A DNA stretch of 64,000 nucleotides from JAICXG01 sp036825615 (GCA_036825615.1 DAISXY010000004.1:1-64000); one strand, 5' to 3'. Positions 14,922-23,467 are shown, numbered from the stretch's first letter. Notes: generated by a model from the letters alone, not told the origin. Made by a program: numbers and translations.

Positions 14922-17414
14922 ATGTTTTTTGAATCGTTCTTTCAAGATCTCCGCGTTGGTCTGCGCATGCTCATCAAGGACAAAACTTTTTTTGTTCTCG
15001 CGGTCGCCGTGCTCGCGCTCGGGATTTGCGGAGTGACAACCCAGTTCACGATGGTCAACGCCATCATGCTCCGCGGTTTTTCCTTTCCCCATCCCGAGCA
15101 ACTGATGAGTGTCGGTCTGATCGATCCGCAGGCCTCGGATCAGAACAACAATTTCGGCAACGGCAACATTCCCTCCGCGCAAGATTACGAGGATTTGCGC
15201 GCCGGGCAGAAGTCGTTCGCTCTGATGGCGGCTTATCTCAGCGGATCGACGATCAATGTTTCCTACAAGAAAACTCCGCAGCGCTACACCGGCGGTTATG
15301 TGACGGAAGATTTTTTCAAGATCGTCGACGTGAAACCGGTCCTTGGTCGCGACTTCACCGCCGAAGACAACAAGCCGGGCGCCGAGAAGGTCACGATCCT
15401 TGGGAACGAAATCTGGAAGCGCGACTTCAACGGCGATCCGCGCGTAATCGGCCAGGCGATCCGGATCAACGGCAAAGCCGCCACCATCATCGGAGTAATG
15501 CCGTCCAATTTTAAGTTCCCAACCAACGAGGAACTCTGGGTCCCGCTTTACAATGAATTCCCGCTCAAGCCGCGCGGCGATCCGGCCGGGATTGGTCCGC
15601 AAATTTTGGGGCGGCTCAAGCCCGATATCAGCCAGGACCAGGCGAATGCGGAATTCATCGGTCTCGCGAAACGGATCGCGCGAGACAATCCGAAGACGAA
15701 CAAGCAGTTCACCTCGGCGAGCGTGCAACCGCTGCTGAAATCATTCACCGGTCCGCAGCTGCGCCAGATCATGGTCGCGATGCTCGGCGCGGTCGTCGTC
15801 GTGCTCCTGATTGCCTGCGTCAATGTCATGAACATGCAGTTCGGGCGTGCCGCTTTGCGGGCGAGGGAAGTGGCGATCCGGGGCGCACTGGGAGCGACCC
15901 GGTGGCGCATCGTCAGGCAAATGCTCACGGAGAGTTTCCTCATCGCGCTCTTCGGAGCCGTCGCCGGCGTGGCCCTGGCGTATTGGGCGGTTGACCTGAT
16001 CGCGCAGATTACGAGCACGCCGCAATTCCAGTTGCCCTATTGGATCCGGTTTACGATTGACGGCAAAGTCCTCGGCTTCACCCTCGGCGCGGTCCTGCTC
16101 GCGACCCTCGTTTCGGGCTTCGTTCCGGCGCTGCTGGCTGCGCGTGGGAACACCGCCGAGATGATGAAAGAAGGCGGTCGCGGGAACAGCAGCCGCCTCG
16201 TCAATGTCATCACCCGCATCCTCGTCGTCGGCCAGATCGCGATGACCGCCGCGCTCCTCATCGCTTCCGCCCTGCAAATCCGGTCGATTCGTAATCAGGT
16301 CAAACTGGATTACGGCTACGACGAGAGCGGTGTTTACGCCGCTCGCATGGGTTTGTTCGAAGCCGTTTATCCGACGGATGATTCGCGGCGGGAATTCTTC
16401 AAGCGCGCCGTCCGCACCCTGCGCGCCAATCCGGCCTTTGCCAAAGCGGCGATGACTGATCGCTTCCGCATGACCTTCGCCAACTTCGGACAATACGAAG
16501 TAGACGGCAGAACCTACGCGACCGATCGCGATCGGCCGCGCGGGAACTCCGAAGCCGTCTCCGACGGCTATTTTGAAACGCTTGGTCTAAAGATTCTCGA
16601 GGGGCGCGACTTCACTCTCGAAGACAGCGACGCGAAACAACCGGTGGCGATCGTGAACCAAAGCTTTGCGCGCAAATATTGGGGCAATCAAAGCCCGCTC
16701 GGTCATCAGGTCCGGCTCTTCAATCCGGCCCAGCCGCAGCCGTGGCGCACGATCGTCGGCGTTGTGCCGGACACTTTGATGCAGGGACCGTTCAACCGCG
16801 AAGCCGATAGCAGCGGCTTTTATGTCCCATTGTTAGGCGCGAGCCCGGCCCCGCAATTCTGCACGATTGTAGTGCGGCCGCATCCGGGGCAATCGGCTGA
16901 CACGCTCGGTCCCGCTCTGAGCAGGGCGGTGGCGCAGATCGACTCTGACCTGCCGATCTATTTTCCGGGCACGCCGGCGCGTTCGCACTCCGAGTTCCTC
17001 AGCGGACCGCGGCTCGTGGCGCAACTCTTCAGCATCTTTGGGATCGTCGCTTTTCTCCTCTCCGCGGTCGGTCTCTACGGGGTGATGAGTTTCTCCGTCA
17101 ACCAACGCACCCAGGAATTCGGAATCCGGATGGCACTCGGCGCCGATACCGCACGCATCTTCAAAATGGTGATGCAACAGGGCGCCTGGCAGTTGTTCAT
17201 CGGGCTCGCGCTCGGGATCGGCTTTGCGGCGCTATTCCTCGGCGTCCTCGCCGCCGCTGCCCTGCAAAACATTTTGTTCAAGGTGAACGCGCTCGATCCC
17301 TTCATCTATTTCTCGGTCGCCGCGCTTCTCACCGCCGTCGCCGCCGCCTCCTGTTTCGTCCCGGCGCGGCGCGCCACGCGCGTGAACCCGATGGTCGCCC
17401 TGCGCGCAGAGTGA
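14922..17414 (+). CDS. ADOP-family ABC permease (MacB/FtsX duplicated permease)
   Basis: This 830-residue protein begins FQDLRVGLRMLIKDKTFFVLAVAVLALGI, the N-terminal hallmark of the acidobacterial duplicated orphan permease type (family knowledge). It contains two MacB-PCD periplasmic domains and two FtsX-like membrane domains with paired motifs, AREVAIRGALGATRWRIVRQM near residue 320 and QEFGIRMALGADTARIFKMV near 735. About eight membrane helices are visible. No ATPase gene is adjacent, as is usual for ADOP proteins. Likely roles are export of a peptide or lipid, or mechanotransmission across the envelope; substrate unknown. Confidence 0.88.
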   Translation: MFFESFFQDLRVGLRMLIKDKTFFVLAVAVLALGICGVTTQFTMVNAIMLRGFSFPHPEQLMSVGLIDPQASDQNNNFGNGNIPSAQDYEDLRAGQKSFALMAAYLSGSTINVSYKKTPQRYTGGYVTEDFFKIVDVKPVLGRDFTAEDNKPGAEKVTILGNEIWKRDFNGDPRVIGQAIRINGKAATIIGVMPSNFKFPTNEELWVPLYNEFPLKPRGDPAGIGPQILGRLKPDISQDQANAEFIGLAKRIARDNPKTNKQFTSASVQPLLKSFTGPQLRQIMVAMLGAVVVVLLIACVNVMNMQFGRAALRAREVAIRGALGATRWRIVRQMLTESFLIALFGAVAGVALAYWAVDLIAQITSTPQFQLPYWIRFTIDGKVLGFTLGAVLLATLVSGFVPALLAARGNTAEMMKEGGRGNSSRLVNVITRILVVGQIAMTAALLIASALQIRSIRNQVKLDYGYDESGVYAARMGLFEAVYPTDDSRREFFKRAVRTLRANPAFAKAAMTDRFRMTFANFGQYEVDGRTYATDRDRPRGNSEAVSDGYFETLGLKILEGRDFTLEDSDAKQPVAIVNQSFARKYWGNQSPLGHQVRLFNPAQPQPWRTIVGVVPDTLMQGPFNREADSSGFYVPLLGASPAPQFCTIVVRPHPGQSADTLGPALSRAVAQIDSDLPIYFPGTPARSHSEFLSGPRLVAQLFSIFGIVAFLLSAVGLYGVMSFSVNQRTQEFGIRMALGADTARIFKMVMQQGAWQLFIGLALGIGFAALFLGVLAAAALQNILFKVNALDPFIYFSVAALLTAVAAASCFVPARRATRVNPMVALRAE

Positions 17415-17466
17415 CAGCGCGGCTTTTCGTTTGCACCTGCGCGCAGGTCAACGAAAGAAGCTGATC

Positions 17467-18282
17467 GTGAAGATCGCTGCCGCTCAAATCGCCTGCACCC
17501 TCGGCGACGTCGCAGCCAACCTGCGGAAGATGCGCGAGTTTGCCGCCGGCGCGAAAGAGGCGGGCGCGGCCCTCATCCTCTTTCCAGAAATGGCGGATAC
17601 CGGCTACGCCATGGAAGTGATTCGCGCGACCGCGACCTCATGGGAGACCGGCGCGGTGCCGGAGCTGAAAGCAATCGCGCGCGAGCTTTCGCTCTCGATT
17701 GTGAGCGGCGTTTCCGAGCGCGAAGCCGACAAAATCTACAACACCCAGGTCGTGATCGGGCCCGAAGGCGAGATTCTGGCCAAGTATCGCAAGACGCACC
17801 TCTTCGCCCTGATCGGGGAAGACCAGACCTGTGCCGCGGGCGAGTGCCTAACGAGTATAGGTCTCGGTTCTTTCGTCGCCGGACTGTCGATCTGTTATGA
17901 TCTGCGCTTCCCCGAGATCTACCGCGCCCTTGCTGTTGATCGCGGCGTCAATCTTTTCCTTAATTCCTCTGCCTGGCCTTTCCCGCGCTTCGAACACCTG
18001 CGCGTGCTCGCGACCGCGCGAGCGATCGAAAACCAGAGTTATCTCATCCTCGCCAATCGGGTTGGCCGCGATAGCGGCGCGCCCTTTTGCGGGTCATCCG
18101 CAATCATTGACCCTTACGGTGTCACGATCGCGGCCGCTTCGGCCGACCGCGAAGAACTGCTCGTCGCGGAGGTCTCGCCGGCCGTGGTTAAGAGCGTGCG
18201 CGAAAAGATGCCCGTCTTTGCAGATCGGCGTCCGCAATTGTATGCGAATCCCTTCAAACGGCAAAATCGGGCCGGGGTTTGA
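17467..18282 (+). CDS. Carbon-nitrogen hydrolase (nitrilase superfamily)
   Basis: This is a 271-residue cytoplasmic amidase-like enzyme with the Glu-Lys-Cys triad. Glu lies in LILFPEMADTGY, Lys in AKYRKTHLFA, and the nucleophilic Cys in LSICYDLRFPEIYRALA. This sequence context matches omega-amidase/Nit-type or related deaminated-glutathione amidases, but the substrate cannot be decided. GTG at 17467 is preceded by a purine-rich GAAAGAAG ribosome site; a TTG at 17431 is less likely. It converges with selB. Confidence 0.88.
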   Translation: MKIAAAQIACTLGDVAANLRKMREFAAGAKEAGAALILFPEMADTGYAMEVIRATATSWETGAVPELKAIARELSLSIVSGVSEREADKIYNTQVVIGPEGEILAKYRKTHLFALIGEDQTCAAGECLTSIGLGSFVAGLSICYDLRFPEIYRALAVDRGVNLFLNSSAWPFPRFEHLRVLATARAIENQSYLILANRVGRDSGAPFCGSSAIIDPYGVTIAAASADREELLVAEVSPAVVKSVREKMPVFADRRPQLYANPFKRQNRAGV

Positions 18283-18374
18283 TGTTACCTTGAGCAGTAA
18301 CGGCGGCTCCCCGGGTCCACTTAATCGACTGGCCGCGCTGCCGCGATGCTCGGTGAGCGCACCGGCTGGTTCGA

Positions 18375-20282
18375 TTACGGGTCGTGACCAGGTTCGCGCA
18401 ACGCCCGGCGATCACCGATGCGTTTGGTGAGACCGAGCCGATCGAGATATTCCAGGAGCGGCACCATGACGCGTCGCGTGCTTCCGGTTGCCTGCCGGAG
18501 CTCGCTGACCGTCGCGCTTTTTCCACCGTGCAACCGTCGCGCCACCGCCTCCTTGAGCTGAGCGAGCGCCTCGGCGCTCATGACCAAATCTTCGCTCAGC
18601 GCGATCACTTCTCCGTTTTGGGACAGAAACCGGAGCGCCTGCTGGCCCGTGATATCGCACTCCAGCTCGCGGCGGGACGGCGGATCAAACCGCCGCGCCC
18701 GCAATTGTGCGCGAATCCGAGCGCCCGCGTCGCAAAGGTGCGCCGGCAGCGATGGCTGGAAATCAGCGCGGCGCAGCGCACTCCCGTACTGCTCGTAACC
18801 GTCGTGCACCAGCGCGGCCACCAGAGCAGCAAAGACATCGGGATGGAGATCAAGCGTCTCTCGGAGCCGATTCAGATCGAGGCCCGGTTGTTCGGGGTGC
18901 TGAGTGTGTTCGGCATTGATCAATCCCGCCGCCGATTTGCGCAGTGATTTCCACCAGTCCGCATCGGCCGCGATCTTTGCGTCCAGAAAGATCTGACTGC
19001 TGCAATGCAATTGCTGCAACGCGCTCGCAATCTCTTCAGCGGAAAAGGGCGTGTTCGGCAGCAACTCACTTCGAAAGACAAACCGGTCTCGTTCCAGCTG
19101 AGTGCGGAGCAAAACGAGAATGTCGTCGGATGCGACCGCTCGCTGCTCGAGCAAAGCGCGCTGCTTGCTCGAGTGAAACTTCACCCTCTCGGCGCTCGCG
19201 TCGAGCACGACTCCGCCAGCGATGGTGAGCCGTTCCGATGAATCGCGCAGAATGAAGCGATCGTTCTCAAAGACGCAGACCGGGTCCGCCAGCCGGAGAC
19301 GCGCGATCGCGCTTTCGTTAGGCAAGAGTTCGTCGCGGCTGTGCAACTGCACCCGCGCGCTCGAGCGCATGCTGCCAAAATGAAAGTTGAGCACGGCGCC
19401 ATTGCGCAGCGCGCGCGTGCCCACCGCCAGTCGAGAGGAACGGCTGAGCAGAACATCGAGGACGCGAGTGCAGGCAGCCGGGTTCCGCGTCGTGCCGACG
19501 ATCGAGCCGCGCGCGACCTCTTCTGCGCGCAGGTCGGCGAGATTGAGCGCGAGTCGCCGCCGCGGTCGCGCAACCTCGAGCGGCTGGCTATGACTCTGGA
19601 GAGCGCGGATTCTTGCAACAAGGTTTTGCGGTTGGACCAAAACATTTTCGCCGCGGGAGAAGGTCCCTCCGCTCAGACTGCCGGTCACCACCGTGCCGCT
19701 GCCGCGCACCGTGAAAACTCGGTCGACAAAAAGGCGCGGCTTGCCGGAATCGCGCGGCGGCGGCAGTCGAGCGAATTCCTGAGCCAGTGCGCTCCGCAAT
19801 TTGTCCATCCCGCTCTTGTTCTGAATGGAAGTCGGCACGATCGGTGCAGCCGCGAATGGGGAGTTCTGCAACTGCCTCTGAATTTCTGTGACGCGGCTTT
19901 CAACACCGCCGAAATCGGCTTTCGTCAGAGCAACGACGGCGCGTCTCAATCCGAGATAGGTGAGGATTTGCAGGTGCTCTTCGGTCTGCGGCATCCAGCC
20001 GTCGTCGGCCGCGACCACGAGCAAGGCGAGATCGATCGCGCCGACGCCCGCGATCATGTTGCGGATAAAATCTTCGTGCCCGGGAACGTCGATTACGCCG
20101 ATCGAAAAACCGGGCAACTCGAGATGGGCGAAGCCGAGCTCGATCGTGATGCCGCGCTCTTTTTCTTCCGGCAAACGGTCCGTGTCAGTGCCAGTAAGCG
20201 CCTGGACGAGCGCGGTCTTGCCGTGATCGACATGACCCGCGGTCGCGAGGATGAAATGGTTTACGCCGGACTCGTTAGGCAT
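18375..20282 (-). CDS. selB: Selenocysteine-specific elongation factor SelB
   Basis: SelB is the EF-Tu-like GTPase that carries Sec-tRNA(Sec) to UGA codons bearing a SECIS hairpin. The 635-residue protein has G1 AGHVDHGKTALVQALTGTDTDRLPEEKERGITIELGFAHL at the start, DVPGHEDFIRNM and TKADF. Two beta-barrel domains follow, then a long C-terminal winged-helix region (about 380-635) ending in a putative RNA-binding module (SATVSELRQATGSTRRVMVPLLEYLD). It overlaps the 3' end of selA by 22 bases. It completes the Sec machinery encoded here with selA, selD and tRNA-Sec. Confidence 0.96.
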   Translation of the reverse strand: MPNESGVNHFILATAGHVDHGKTALVQALTGTDTDRLPEEKERGITIELGFAHLELPGFSIGVIDVPGHEDFIRNMIAGVGAIDLALLVVAADDGWMPQTEEHLQILTYLGLRRAVVALTKADFGGVESRVTEIQRQLQNSPFAAAPIVPTSIQNKSGMDKLRSALAQEFARLPPPRDSGKPRLFVDRVFTVRGSGTVVTGSLSGGTFSRGENVLVQPQNLVARIRALQSHSQPLEVARPRRRLALNLADLRAEEVARGSIVGTTRNPAACTRVLDVLLSRSSRLAVGTRALRNGAVLNFHFGSMRSSARVQLHSRDELLPNESAIARLRLADPVCVFENDRFILRDSSERLTIAGGVVLDASAERVKFHSSKQRALLEQRAVASDDILVLLRTQLERDRFVFRSELLPNTPFSAEEIASALQQLHCSSQIFLDAKIAADADWWKSLRKSAAGLINAEHTQHPEQPGLDLNRLRETLDLHPDVFAALVAALVHDGYEQYGSALRRADFQPSLPAHLCDAGARIRAQLRARRFDPPSRRELECDITGQQALRFLSQNGEVIALSEDLVMSAEALAQLKEAVARRLHGGKSATVSELRQATGSTRRVMVPLLEYLDRLGLTKRIGDRRALREPGHDP

Positions 20283-21613
20283 CTTCTCACTCTCTGGGCG
20301 ACAACCTCATCCTGCTCGGGAAATATGGTCCGGAGATCGAGGCGAAATCGCTCGCGCACGATGTAACCAATCACCGGCGGAGTAGAGCTGCGCAGACGCG
20401 CGGCGATTTGGGCTGGCGCGAGCGATTCGCAATGGAGCTCGAGCGCAATCGATGGAATGACCGAGCGAGGCAGGGTTCCACCGCCCATCTCGCCGCTTGT
20501 CTCGACGAGCTGAACTCGCAGCGCCTCCGTGGCCAGCTCCCTAACGAGCAGCTGCCCGCGCGCCCGCAGCTCATCGAGTGAAATCTGCAGGAAGTGGACC
20601 GCCGGGATTTCCCGCCAATCCTGCCGCAGATGAGCATCGATTGTCGCCTGGAGCGCGGCGAAAACGAGCTTGTCGCAGCGCAAGGCGCGAAAGAGCGGTT
20701 CACGTTTCAAGGCAGGGATGACTGTTTTCTTCCCCGCGATAATCCCGGCCTGCGGTCCGCCGAAAAGTTTGTCCCCGCTGAAGCAGACGAGCGTCGCGCC
20801 TTTCTTCAGCGTCTCCGCCGGTGTCGGCTCCGATTGTGTGATCGGCAGTGCCCTGGCGGGAACAACCGCGCCGCTGCCGAGATCGACGACGAACGGGATG
20901 CGACGGGCACGCGCCAATTTCGCAATCTGGTCGTTAGGCGGAGCGTCGGCAAAACCGCTCATAAAGAAATTGCTCTGGTGCACACGCAGGATGAGCCCGG
21001 TCTCTGGACTGATCGCGCCGGCGTAATCATCGAGCGTCGTCTTGTTCGTCGCGCCGATCTCGCGCAGCCGCGCGCCACTCGCGGCGATGATCTCGGCGAT
21101 GCGAAATCCGCCCCCGATCTGCACCAGCTCGCCGCGCGAGATGATGACTTCGGGTTTGGTTTTAGTAAAGTGCCTAACGATGAGGACGAGGGCGGCAGCG
21201 CAGTTGTTGACCACGGTGGCGGCTTCGCTCTGGCAAAGGAGCGCAAGCGCCGATTCGAGCGCGGCGCCGCGCCGGCCGCGGCTGCCGGTAGCGAGGTCGT
21301 ATTCGAGATTATTGTAGTTGGCGGCGATCTCACTTACCTCGCGCACCGCTGCTGGGCCGAGCGGGGCGCGCCCAAAGTTGGTGTGCAAAATGATGCCGGT
21401 GCCGTTGATGATCGGCTGGAGGCGGGCTTGCGTGAGCTGCGCGATTCGTGCCTGTAGCTCGGAGACGATTTCGCCGAACCCGGGAACTGCATCGCGTGCG
21501 CGGAGTTCGGCGAGATGCTCCCTAACGAGTCGGGTGACAAACGGCCGCGGCAGCTCAAGATCGCCGAGCACCTCGAGCAATTTCCCAACCGCAGGAATGG
21601 CCCGGCGCGTCAT
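20261..21613 (-). CDS. selA: L-seryl-tRNA(Sec) selenium transferase
   Basis: SelA converts seryl-tRNA(Sec) to selenocysteinyl-tRNA(Sec) using selenophosphate and PLP. The 450-residue protein shows the signature blocks RLQPIINGTGIILHTNFGRAPL, YNNLEYDLATGSRGRRG, ISRGELVQIGGGFRIAEI and the PLP lysine in VCFSGDKLFGGPQAGIIAG. Its ATG at 21613 lies only a few bases from a 152-bp inverted-repeat element that separates it from selD, so expression of selA may depend on read-through across that hairpin. Confidence 0.97.
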   Translation of the reverse strand: MTRRAIPAVGKLLEVLGDLELPRPFVTRLVREHLAELRARDAVPGFGEIVSELQARIAQLTQARLQPIINGTGIILHTNFGRAPLGPAAVREVSEIAANYNNLEYDLATGSRGRRGAALESALALLCQSEAATVVNNCAAALVLIVRHFTKTKPEVIISRGELVQIGGGFRIAEIIAASGARLREIGATNKTTLDDYAGAISPETGLILRVHQSNFFMSGFADAPPNDQIAKLARARRIPFVVDLGSGAVVPARALPITQSEPTPAETLKKGATLVCFSGDKLFGGPQAGIIAGKKTVIPALKREPLFRALRCDKLVFAALQATIDAHLRQDWREIPAVHFLQISLDELRARGQLLVRELATEALRVQLVETSGEMGGGTLPRSVIPSIALELHCESLAPAQIAARLRSSTPPVIGYIVRERFRLDLRTIFPEQDEVVAQRVRRCLTSPA

Positions 21614-21615
21614 CT

Positions 21616-21767
21616 GGGTAGCGCCCCGAATGCTTTGGGGGCTGGTCGCGCTGTTCCAGCGCGACGGACTTTTGCTGAGCTCCGATTGCGGTCAGAACTT
21701 GTCACCGCAAAGGAAAGTTCGCGACGGCGGGACGCCGTCGCCAGCCCTCGAGACGAGTGCGCTACCC
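21616..21767. repeat. Inverted-repeat element B, copy 1 (selA-selD gap)
   Basis: This 152-bp element begins GGGTAGCGC and ends GCGCTACCC. Its internal hairpins are TCGCGCTGTTCCAGCGCGA and CGACGGCGGGACGCCGTCG. The inner left arm GCGCGACGGACTTT mirrors the right arm AAAGTTCGCGACGGCG. A sister copy lies at 40436-40586. It fills nearly the whole gap between selD and selA. Confidence 0.85.
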
Positions 21768-21785
21768 AGAGAGGCCGCGACCGCT

Positions 21786-22841
21786 TCACGGTAGTTTGAT
21801 AACGATCAGCCGTTTGTGGCGCGGCGTCATTCTTCCGATGAGAGCATGAGCGGGAGTTCGTCGCTTTTTGAGCACACCGATCACGGTCTCGAGTTTTCGC
21901 GGCGGGATCGCAAGCAGTAATCCGCCGCTCGTTTGGGCATCAGTCAGCAGCAGTTTCAGCTTCGCCGGCATTTGGCCCCAATCGGCTACGGCAGAAGCGG
22001 TTTTCAAGTTCTGCTTTGTGCCACCCGGAATGCAGTCCTTGTCAATCAAATCGAAGATCTCAGCACTGATTGCCGGCACTTCGCTCGCATCGATTTCGGC
22101 GCTCACGCCGCTCGCCCGGCACATCGAAGCGAGATGACCGAGTAACCCAAATCCCGTGATATCGGTCGCCGCCCTAACGAGACCTTTCTCGGCCAGCTCG
22201 GCGCCGATAGTGTTCACCTGGGACATTAAGCTGATAACCTTGGTACCAAGTTTCCGGCTCGTTAGGCCGCGCTTGATCCCGGTGGTGATGATGCCGGTGC
22301 CGAGCGGCTTCGTGAGCACGAGCAGATCGCCCGGTTTCGCGCTCGCGTTCGTCAGCATTTTTTTCGGCGAAACGAGCCCGGTCACCGCGAGCCCGTAGAT
22401 TGGCTCAGGGTTGCGGATGGTGTGTCCGCCGATGATGGCGCAACCGACTACGCGTGCTTTCTCAAGTCCACCGCGCAGGATCGTGGCGATGGTTTTCGGC
22501 GGGACCAGTTCTTCAGGCACGCCCATAATGTTGAGCGCGCAAAGCGGCCGGCCGCCCATCGCGAAGATATCGGAAAGGGCGTTGGCGGCCGCGATCTGGC
22601 CGTAGGCGAACGGGTCGTCCACAATCGGGGTGAAGAAGTCGGTTGTTTGCACGAGGGCGCGGTCGCGGTTGAGGCGAAAAACTCCAGCGTCATCGGCCGT
22701 GGCGGAGCCGACGAGGACGTTGCGATTCCGATACTGCGGTAGCTGACGCAAAACTTGCGCCAGGGCCTGTTGGCTCAGCTTGGAAGCTCAGCCGGCGCAG
22801 GATGAGAGCGAGGTCAGCTTGCGGAGCTGTTCACGCGACAT
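21786..22841 (-). CDS. selD: Selenide, water dikinase SelD, itself a selenoprotein (in-frame UGA at 22788-22790)
   Basis: SelD makes selenophosphate from selenide and ATP. Ordinary ORF calling starts at a TTG (22751) and loses the catalytic loop. Reading further upstream in the same frame through one TGA gives MSREQLRKLTSLSSC, then AGUASK, then LSQQALAQVLRQLP. The U (residue 18) sits exactly where SelD families carry the catalytic Cys/Sec, three residues before the essential Lys (U-A-S-K, compare C-G-C-K). The ATG at 22841 has a strong AGGAGGT ribosome site seven bases upstream. Full length is 351 residues, the usual SelD size. Later motifs are TTDFFTPIVDDPFAYG, ANALSDIFAMGG, GGHTIRNPEPIYGLAVTG and AATDITGFGLLGH. 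A small hairpin 14 bases after the UGA could be the bacterial SECIS. tRNA-Sec, selA and selB next door support Sec insertion. This would make selenium supply depend on Sec incorporation (autoregulatory). Confidence 0.95.
22759..22774 (-). promoter_or_regulatory. Candidate SECIS hairpin in selD mRNA
   Basis: The stem GCCA/TGGC encloses the loop ACAGGCCC, with two further pairs below a mismatch. It starts 13 bases downstream of the selD UGA, with GG in the apical loop. Bacterial SECIS elements sit at this distance and need an exposed G in the loop. The stem is short, so this is only a candidate. Confidence 0.4.
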
Positions 22842-22848
22842 CACGACC

Positions 22849-22855
22849 ACCTCCT
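22849..22855 (-). promoter_or_regulatory. Ribosome binding site fixing the selD start
   Basis: A consensus AGGAGGT lies seven bases before ATG 22841 on the minus strand. It is the main evidence that translation starts upstream of the UGA and not at the downstream TTG. Confidence 0.85.
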
Positions 22856-22876
22856 TTCTGCCATTCGGAAAGGAAC

Positions 22877-22962
22877 GAATCAGGAAGGCAGGAAAGCAGG
22901 AAAGATGCGGAAAGCTGCAGGAGAAGAAAATCCCGTTTCCTTATTTCCTGCTTTCCTGATTC
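22877..22962. repeat. Octamer (GGAAAGCA)n inverted pair, selD side of tRNA-Sec
   Basis: GAATCAGGAAGGCAGGAAAG at the left is mirrored by TTTCCTGCTTTCCTGATTC at the right, giving an inverted pair built from near-perfect octamer units GGAAAGCA. The same unit flanks the other side of tRNA-Sec and also occurs inside ileS. Confidence 0.8.
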
Positions 22963-22981
22963 AGACTTTTTTGAAAGCAGG

Positions 22982-23075
22982 CGGAGAGGATAGGAATCGA
23001 ACCTACCCCGGCCCGCAGAACGGGCCGACAACGGTTTTGAAGACCGCGCGGGCCACCAGGCGCCGTTCACTCTCC
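22982..23075 (-). tRNA. selC: tRNA-Sec (UCA)
   Basis: Read on the minus strand, the RNA begins GGAGAGUGAACGGCGCCUGG. Its anticodon loop CUUCAAA is closed by CGGU/ACCG, giving anticodon UCA, which decodes UGA. The long variable arm forms CGGCCCG-UUCUG-CGGGCCG, and the T arm contains UAGGUUCGAUUCCUA. The 3' end is CCUCUCCG followed by CC. The oversized length (about 94 nt), extended D and variable arms and UCA anticodon are diagnostic of selenocysteine tRNA. Octamer-repeat hairpins flank it on both sides. Confidence 0.95.
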
Positions 23076-23094
23076 GGGAAACAAAGAAATCGCT

Positions 23095-23212
23095 GAGGAA
23101 AGCAGGAAAGCAGGAAGGACAATAAAAAAAAGGCTTATGAGATTGCGCGCGAGCACAGATCGAATCACGACAAGAAAAAACCCCGTCCTTTTTCCTGCTT
23201 TCCTGCGTTCCT
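23095..23212. repeat. Octamer (GGAAAGCA)n inverted pair, upstream side of tRNA-Sec
   Basis: GAGGAAAGCAGGAAAGCAGG at the left end is mirrored by TTTTCCTGCTTTCCTGCG at the right end. With the pair at 22877-22962 it brackets the tRNA-Sec gene. No coding sequence is visible between the arms. Confidence 0.8.
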
Positions 23213-23221
23213 AAGCGATCC

Positions 23222-23461
23222 TCAAGCCTTCGCTTTTTTAATTTGCCTGACGACTTCGTCGAAGTCGGGCCATTCGCCGGTCTCGAGCTTGGAGTGGAGC
23301 TTTTTACCATTGGCGGTGACTTCGAAGGCGCCGCCGCCCGATGGGACAAGGGTGAGCGACGCGATCCGGTCGCGGAGGTCGAGTATCTTGGTCGCCAAAC
23401 TGACGGCCTTCGGGGTGTAGTTTCAAACCACGCAATACTCGATCCGGACTTCGGTTTTCAT
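23222..23461 (-). CDS. SelW/Rdx-like selenoprotein (in-frame UGA at 23423-23425)
   Basis: Reading the minus strand from ATG 23461 through one TGA gives a 79-residue protein. It starts MKTEVRIEYCVVUNYTPKAV and ends FDEVVRQIKKAKA before a second TGA that acts as the stop. The N-terminal beta strand followed by C-x-x-U (Cys10, Sec13) and the downstream segments TKILDLRDRI, GGGAFEVTANGKKLHSKLETGEWPDFDE are those of the Rdx family (SelW, SelT, SelH, SelV; thioredoxin-like fold). The motif G-x-F-E-V, then K-L-H-S-K, is also typical. An AAGGAG ribosome site precedes the ATG. The gene is the first of the Sec locus, upstream of tRNA-Sec and selD, whose products it would need. The function of bacterial SelW-like proteins is thought to be redox (thiol/selenol), with partner unknown. 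It is entirely missed by standard ORF finding. Confidence 0.92.
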
Positions 23462-23467
23462 CGCTCG

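Noticed and set aside
20594..21457. 287-residue plus-strand ORF opposite selA
   Set aside because: It is antisense to a clear selA; composition reflects the complementary strand of a GC-rich gene. The same reasoning removes the other long antisense ORFs (2408-3115, 19341-20366, 30988-32010, 36520-37536, 61072-62154).
21786..22751. selD starting at TTG 22751 (321 residues)
   Set aside because: It lacks the catalytic Sec/Cys loop and any ribosome site; reading through the UGA restores both.
22877..23212. CRISPR-like array around 22.9-23.2 kb
   Set aside because: The repeats are eight-base units without regular spacers, arranged as inverted pairs around tRNA-Sec; no cas genes.
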